Shown one piece after another: positions 60,180 to 64,000 of a DNA stretch of 64,000 nucleotides; positions within the stretch are counted from its first letter, which is position 1, and every line of letters begins with the position of its first letter. The notes under the pieces are model-generated. The model was not told the DNA's origin and searched no databases. It saw nothing but the letters and a program-made list of their open reading frames with translations. A program made the position numbers and the translations under genes. Source of the DNA: Isoetes taiwanensis (Eukaryota > Streptophyta > Lycopodiopsida > Isoetales > Isoetaceae); the NCBI GenBank assembly GCA_021234155.1, contig JAJEKV010000003.1, positions 20,320,386 to 20,384,385 on the forward strand. The letters run 5' to 3'.

Positions 60180-60657
60180 GGTTATCATATTTCTTGCATA
60201 AAGTCCTAGTCACGTCACCACCATCTAGCCATGTCACCCAAAATTTGCCAACATCACCCAATGAAAAGACCAAAGATGGACATCTTTTCATTTTTGGCCT
60301 AGTCAAAACTTGGCCTTGCTTACTTGACATGCCATGTCACCACTTGGAGTGCCTAGGCTCCAACATGCCACCTAGGCTCTAACATGCCAAGGTGGCTCAA
60401 ACATGCCACGTGGTCTCCAACATGCCACCTAGCTCCAACATGCCAAGGTGGCTTAAACATGCCACCTAGGCTCCAACGTGCTCAAAAATGCCAAGGTGGC
60501 TCAAACATGCCACGTGGGCTCCAACATGCCACATAGGCTCCAACATGCCATGTGGGCTCCAACATGCCAAGGTGGCTCAAACATGCCACCTAGGCTCAAA
60601 CATGCCAAGGTGGCTCCCACATGCCAAGTTGGCACCTAGGCTCAGGCATGCCACCTA
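60180..60657 (+). repeat. 150-bp core plus 19-bp minisatellite, block B
   Basis: Equivalent of 47690-48180, one monomer shorter. Confidence 0.85.
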
Positions 60658-60830
60658 GGCATGTGTGTTTAGCAAAGGTGCACCTAGCTATCTCAGAAAA
60701 CGATCACATTTTGGCCTCCGAAACGTAAACCCTACAATAACCTAGCAACACACAGGGTTTACGTTTCGGAGGCCAAAACGTGGTCGTTTTCTTAGATAGC
60801 TAGGTGTGCCTTTGCTAAACACACATGCGG
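60658..60830. repeat. long hairpin, block B
   Basis: Same stem and loop as 48180-48352; the left arm ends CTCAGAAAACGATC instead of CTCGAGGAAAGCGATC. Confidence 0.85.
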
Positions 60831-61930
60831 ATCCATGGCAACTGAAATAACAGAGTTTGGATCTATTGGCCATCCCGAATGATCCCAAACAATTTTGCTA
60901 CTACAAAAGGCGCTCTTGACTTCTAATTGCCACACTCGGAGGAGGATAAATCCAAACCCCATTCCGTCAGTTCCTATTGCTTCGTGTTTTCAACTGCAGC
61001 TTCTTGACCATATCTCAAGTGCAACCGACTAAAACTCGACCTCCATAATGTAAACCCTTCAATAATCTTGCAACACACAAGGTTTACGTTTCGGAGGCCA
61101 TATCCTAGTCAGATTCGACCAGGATCTTGCGCAATGTCATCAGGTAGAGGGAGTGTGTTGATACCCGAAGACGGATCCTTAAAACCTTCCGGAAGCAGTT
61201 CGCCCCAAAGGTCCTCTCTCGAAGGCCCCTGGCCATGGACGGGCAACTCTCCCACTCCAAAACTGTGAACTGACTCTGCCAATGGACTCAAAACGTCGAC
61301 ATTACCCTGGAGACCAAGTTTCATGGGCAGAAGACCATCCTTTCTCCAAGAAGCACCAAAGTAGCTCATGTCCAACACGTTCGTAGTTAATTGGCCTAAG
61401 AGGTGGCAGCAGAATACTGCCATGTAGAGGGTTCGTGTTTCTTTCGTTGCAAAACATGATCATAAAACTTGGTCTCTAGGGTATTATCGTCATTCCGGCC
61501 GACATGGCGAAGTCGAATCTCTATTCCGGAGCCTCTGTATTGCCCGAACGACAAAACGATTGGGTTTCTACATAGTGGACCGTAGGACGCTTCGCGGTTT
61601 GATAAGTTCTCGCGGACTGATCTTGGATTTTTTTGAACCTCCTTGAAGCAGGTTACTTGAACGGCGAATTCAACGGTCGGATAGGGAAATCGAGCTCTGC
61701 GAGGGGGGCATTGACATTTGCCCTCCCAGAGGAGCGCTGGCAGGAAAGGCTGCCTCATCGACCTTTCTGAGGTCCGTCTCCTGGGGTTTGGCCTCTCCCC
61801 TCTAGTGAGGAAGCCGCGCAAAGTCCTGGCCTGGTTTGATTTGGGGAAGGGTGTCAGCGCAAGATCCCTCTATTCTATCCCTTGCCAAAATCCTCTACCA
61901 AAAATTCCAAAGGTTATCATATTTCTTGCA
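60831..61930 (-). other. 325-bp unit and conserved ORF segment, block B
   Basis: One 325-bp unit (to about 61090), then the segment equivalent to 48946-49785. The minus-strand frames here are 61423-61109 (104 codons) and 61821-61396 (141 codons), both uninterrupted. Function unknown. Confidence 0.3.
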
Positions 61931-62397
61931 TAAAGTCCTAGTCATCATGTCCACGTCACCACCATCTAGCCATGTCACCCAAAATTTGCCAACATCACCC
62001 AATGAAAAGACCAAAGATGGACATCTTTTCATTTTTGGCCTAGTCAAAACTTGGCCTTGCTTACTTGACATGCCATGTCACCACTTGGAGTGCCTAGGCT
62101 CCAACATGCCACCTAGGCTCTAACATGCCAAGGTGGCTCAAACATGCCACGTGGTCTCCAACATGCCACCTAGCTCCAACATGCCAAGGTGGCTTAAACA
62201 TGCCACCTAGGCTCCAACGTGCTCAAAAATGCCAAGGTGGCTCAAACATGCCACGTGGGCTCCAACATGCCACATAGGCTCCAACATGCCATGTGGGCTC
62301 CAACATGCCAAGGTGGCTCAAACATGCCACCTAGGCTCAAACATGCCAAGGTGGCTCCCACATGCCAAGTTGGCACCTAGGCTCAGGCATGCCACCT

Positions 62398-62575
62398 AGG
62401 CATGTGTGTTTAGCAAAGGTGCACCTAGCTATCTCAGAAAACGATCACATTTTGGCCTCCGAAACGTAAACCCTACAATAACCTAGCAACACACAGGGTT
62501 TACGTTTGAGGCCAAAACGCGGTAATTTTTCTTAGATAGCTAGGTGTGCCTTTGCTAAAACACACTTGCGGATCC
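62398..62575. repeat. long hairpin, third copy
   Basis: As 48180-48352, with a slightly decayed right arm (GTTTGAGGCC instead of GTTTCGGAGGCC). Confidence 0.8.
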
Positions 62576-63173
62576 ATGGCTGGCGAAATAACAGAGTTTG
62601 GATCTATTGGCCATCCCGAATGATCCCAAACAATTTTGCTCTTTGCAAAAGGCTCTTGACTTCTAATTGCCACACTGGGAGGAGGATAACTCCAAACCCC
62701 ATTCCATCAGTTCCTATTGCTTCATGTTCACAATTGCATCTTCTCAACCATGACCCAAGTGCAACCGACTAAAACTCGACCACCATAAAGTAAACCCTTC
62801 AATAAACTTGCAACACACAAGGTTTATGTTTGGAGGCAAAAAACATGGTCGTTTTCTTGGATAACTAAGTGCATCTTTTCGAAACATGCATGAGGAGCCA
62901 TGGCAACTGAAATAACAGAGTTTGGATCTATTGGTCATCCCGAATGGTCCCAAACAATTTTGCTACTACAAAAGGCGCTCTTGACTTCTAATTGCCACAC
63001 TCGGAGGAGGATAAATCCAAACCCCATTCCGTCAGTTCCTATTGCTTCGTGTTTTCAACTGCAGCTTCTTGACCATATCTCAAGTGCAACCGACTAAAAC
63101 TCGACCTCCATAATGTAAACCCTTCAATAATCTTGCAACACACAAGGTTTACGTTTCGGAGGCCATATCCTAG

Positions 63174-63886
63174 TCAGATTCGACCAGGATCTTGCGCAAT
63201 GTCATCAGGTAGAGGGAGTGTGTTGATACCCGAAGACGGATCCTTAAAACCTTCCGGAAGCAGTTCGCCCCAAAGGTCCTCTCTCGAAGGCCCCTGGCCA
63301 TGGACGGGCAACTCTCCCACTCCAAAACTGTGAACTGACTCTGCCAATGGACTCAAAACGTCGACATTACCCTGGAGACCAAGTTTCATGGGCAGAAGAC
63401 CATCCTTTCTCCAAGAAGCACCAAAGTAGCTCATGTCCAACACGTTCGTAGTTAATTGGCCTAAGAGGTGGCAGCAGAATACTGCCATGTAGAGGGTTCG
63501 TGTTTCTTTCGTTGCAAAACATGATCATAAAACTTGGTCTCTAGGGTATTATCGTCATTCCGGCCGACATGGCGAAGTCGAATCTCTATTCCGGAGCCTC
63601 TGTATTGCCCGAACGACAAAACGATTGGGTTTCTACATAGTGGACCGTAGGACGCTTCGCGGTTTGATAAGTTCTCGCGGACTGATCTTGGATTTTTTTG
63701 AACCTCCTTGAAGCAGGTTACTTGAACGGCGAATTCAACGGCCGGATAGGGAAATCGAGCTCTGCGAGGGGGGCATTGACATTTGCCCTCCCAGAGGAGC
63801 GCTGGCAGGAAAGGCTGTCTCATCGACCTTTCTGAGGTCCGTCTCCTGGGGTTTGGCCTCTCCCCTCTAGTGAGGAAGCCGCGCAA
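63174..63886 (-). other. conserved ORF pair, third copy
   Basis: Minus-strand frames 63488-63174 and 63886-63461 repeat those at 61423-61109 and 61821-61396 with almost no change. Unknown products; see the first copy. Confidence 0.3.
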
Positions 63887-64000
63887 AGTCCTGGCCTGGT
63901 TTGATTTGGGGAAGGGTGTCAGCGCAAGATCCCTCTATTCTATCCCTTGCCAAAATCCTCTACCAAAAATTCCAAAGGTTATCATATTTCTTGCATAAAG

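Larger units (their letters stand above)
61861..64000 (+). repeat. 2,065-bp tandem partial copy at the right end of the window
   Basis: Everything from the AAGATCCCTCTATTCTATCC region through core, minisatellite (62095-62400), hairpin (62398-62575), two 325-bp units and the conserved ORF segment (63125-63998) repeats the sequence about 2,065 bp upstream. The ORF segment is nearly identical to 61060-61930. The window ends just before the expected next 150-bp core. Confidence 0.85.

Overview
The window is eukaryotic nuclear DNA from a land plant. The evidence is an intact 14-exon ABC transporter gene of the plant ABCG24/ABCG28 type with GT-AG introns, a chromodomain-type Ty3/gypsy retrotransposon, plant-type LINE remnants, a MULE-like MITE, and AT-rich, repeat-laden intergenic DNA. 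I cannot name the species. A seed-free plant is my guess, because the decayed transposase resembles proteins I associate with such genomes.

Layout. 1-3385: a small uncharacterised minus-strand spliced gene (882-1904) and a tandem duplication. 3386-9384: the ABCG transporter, whose exons join without a break into 1,089 codons. 9385-15320: degraded LINE pieces on both strands (zf-RVT and RT motifs) and small tandem duplications. 15324-33878: a nested block that I read as one large DNA transposon. It has matching terminal inverted repeats starting GGGTAAA and a 4-bp ATAG target duplication. Inside are two convergent gene systems. The plus-strand unit encodes an N-terminal region, a coiled coil, a RING-like Cys/His cluster, an FCP1/NIF-like HAD domain and a Ulp1-type cysteine protease domain. 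The minus-strand unit encodes a DDE-like transposase. Both are interrupted by in-frame stops and frameshifts. A Ty3/gypsy chromovirus (15573-23734, target duplication AATGC) sits inside exon 1 of the plus-strand gene, and an 855-bp MULE-like MITE (26053-26907, 9-bp target duplication) sits further along.

33883-39188: low-complexity and hairpin-rich DNA, partly bounded by a pair of inverted repeats (35615/39431). 39189-64000: two copies of a block of more than 10 kb (39189-49940 and 51883-62095) plus a further 2,065-bp tandem partial copy at the right end. Each block holds a (CT)n tract, about 60-bp repeats, a long 19-bp minisatellite, 820-bp tandem repeats, 310-bp tandem repeats headed by AAACCCTAGGGTTT palindromes, and a long hairpin. 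In the first block the 19-bp minisatellite and an adjoining 150-bp sequence recur in inverted orientation at 49.8-50.3 kb, the layout of a Foldback-type element.

The only gene I would call intact and functional is the ABCG transporter. The most interesting object is the 15.3-33.9 kb transposon, with its combined RING-like/HAD/Ulp1 gene next to a DDE transposase.
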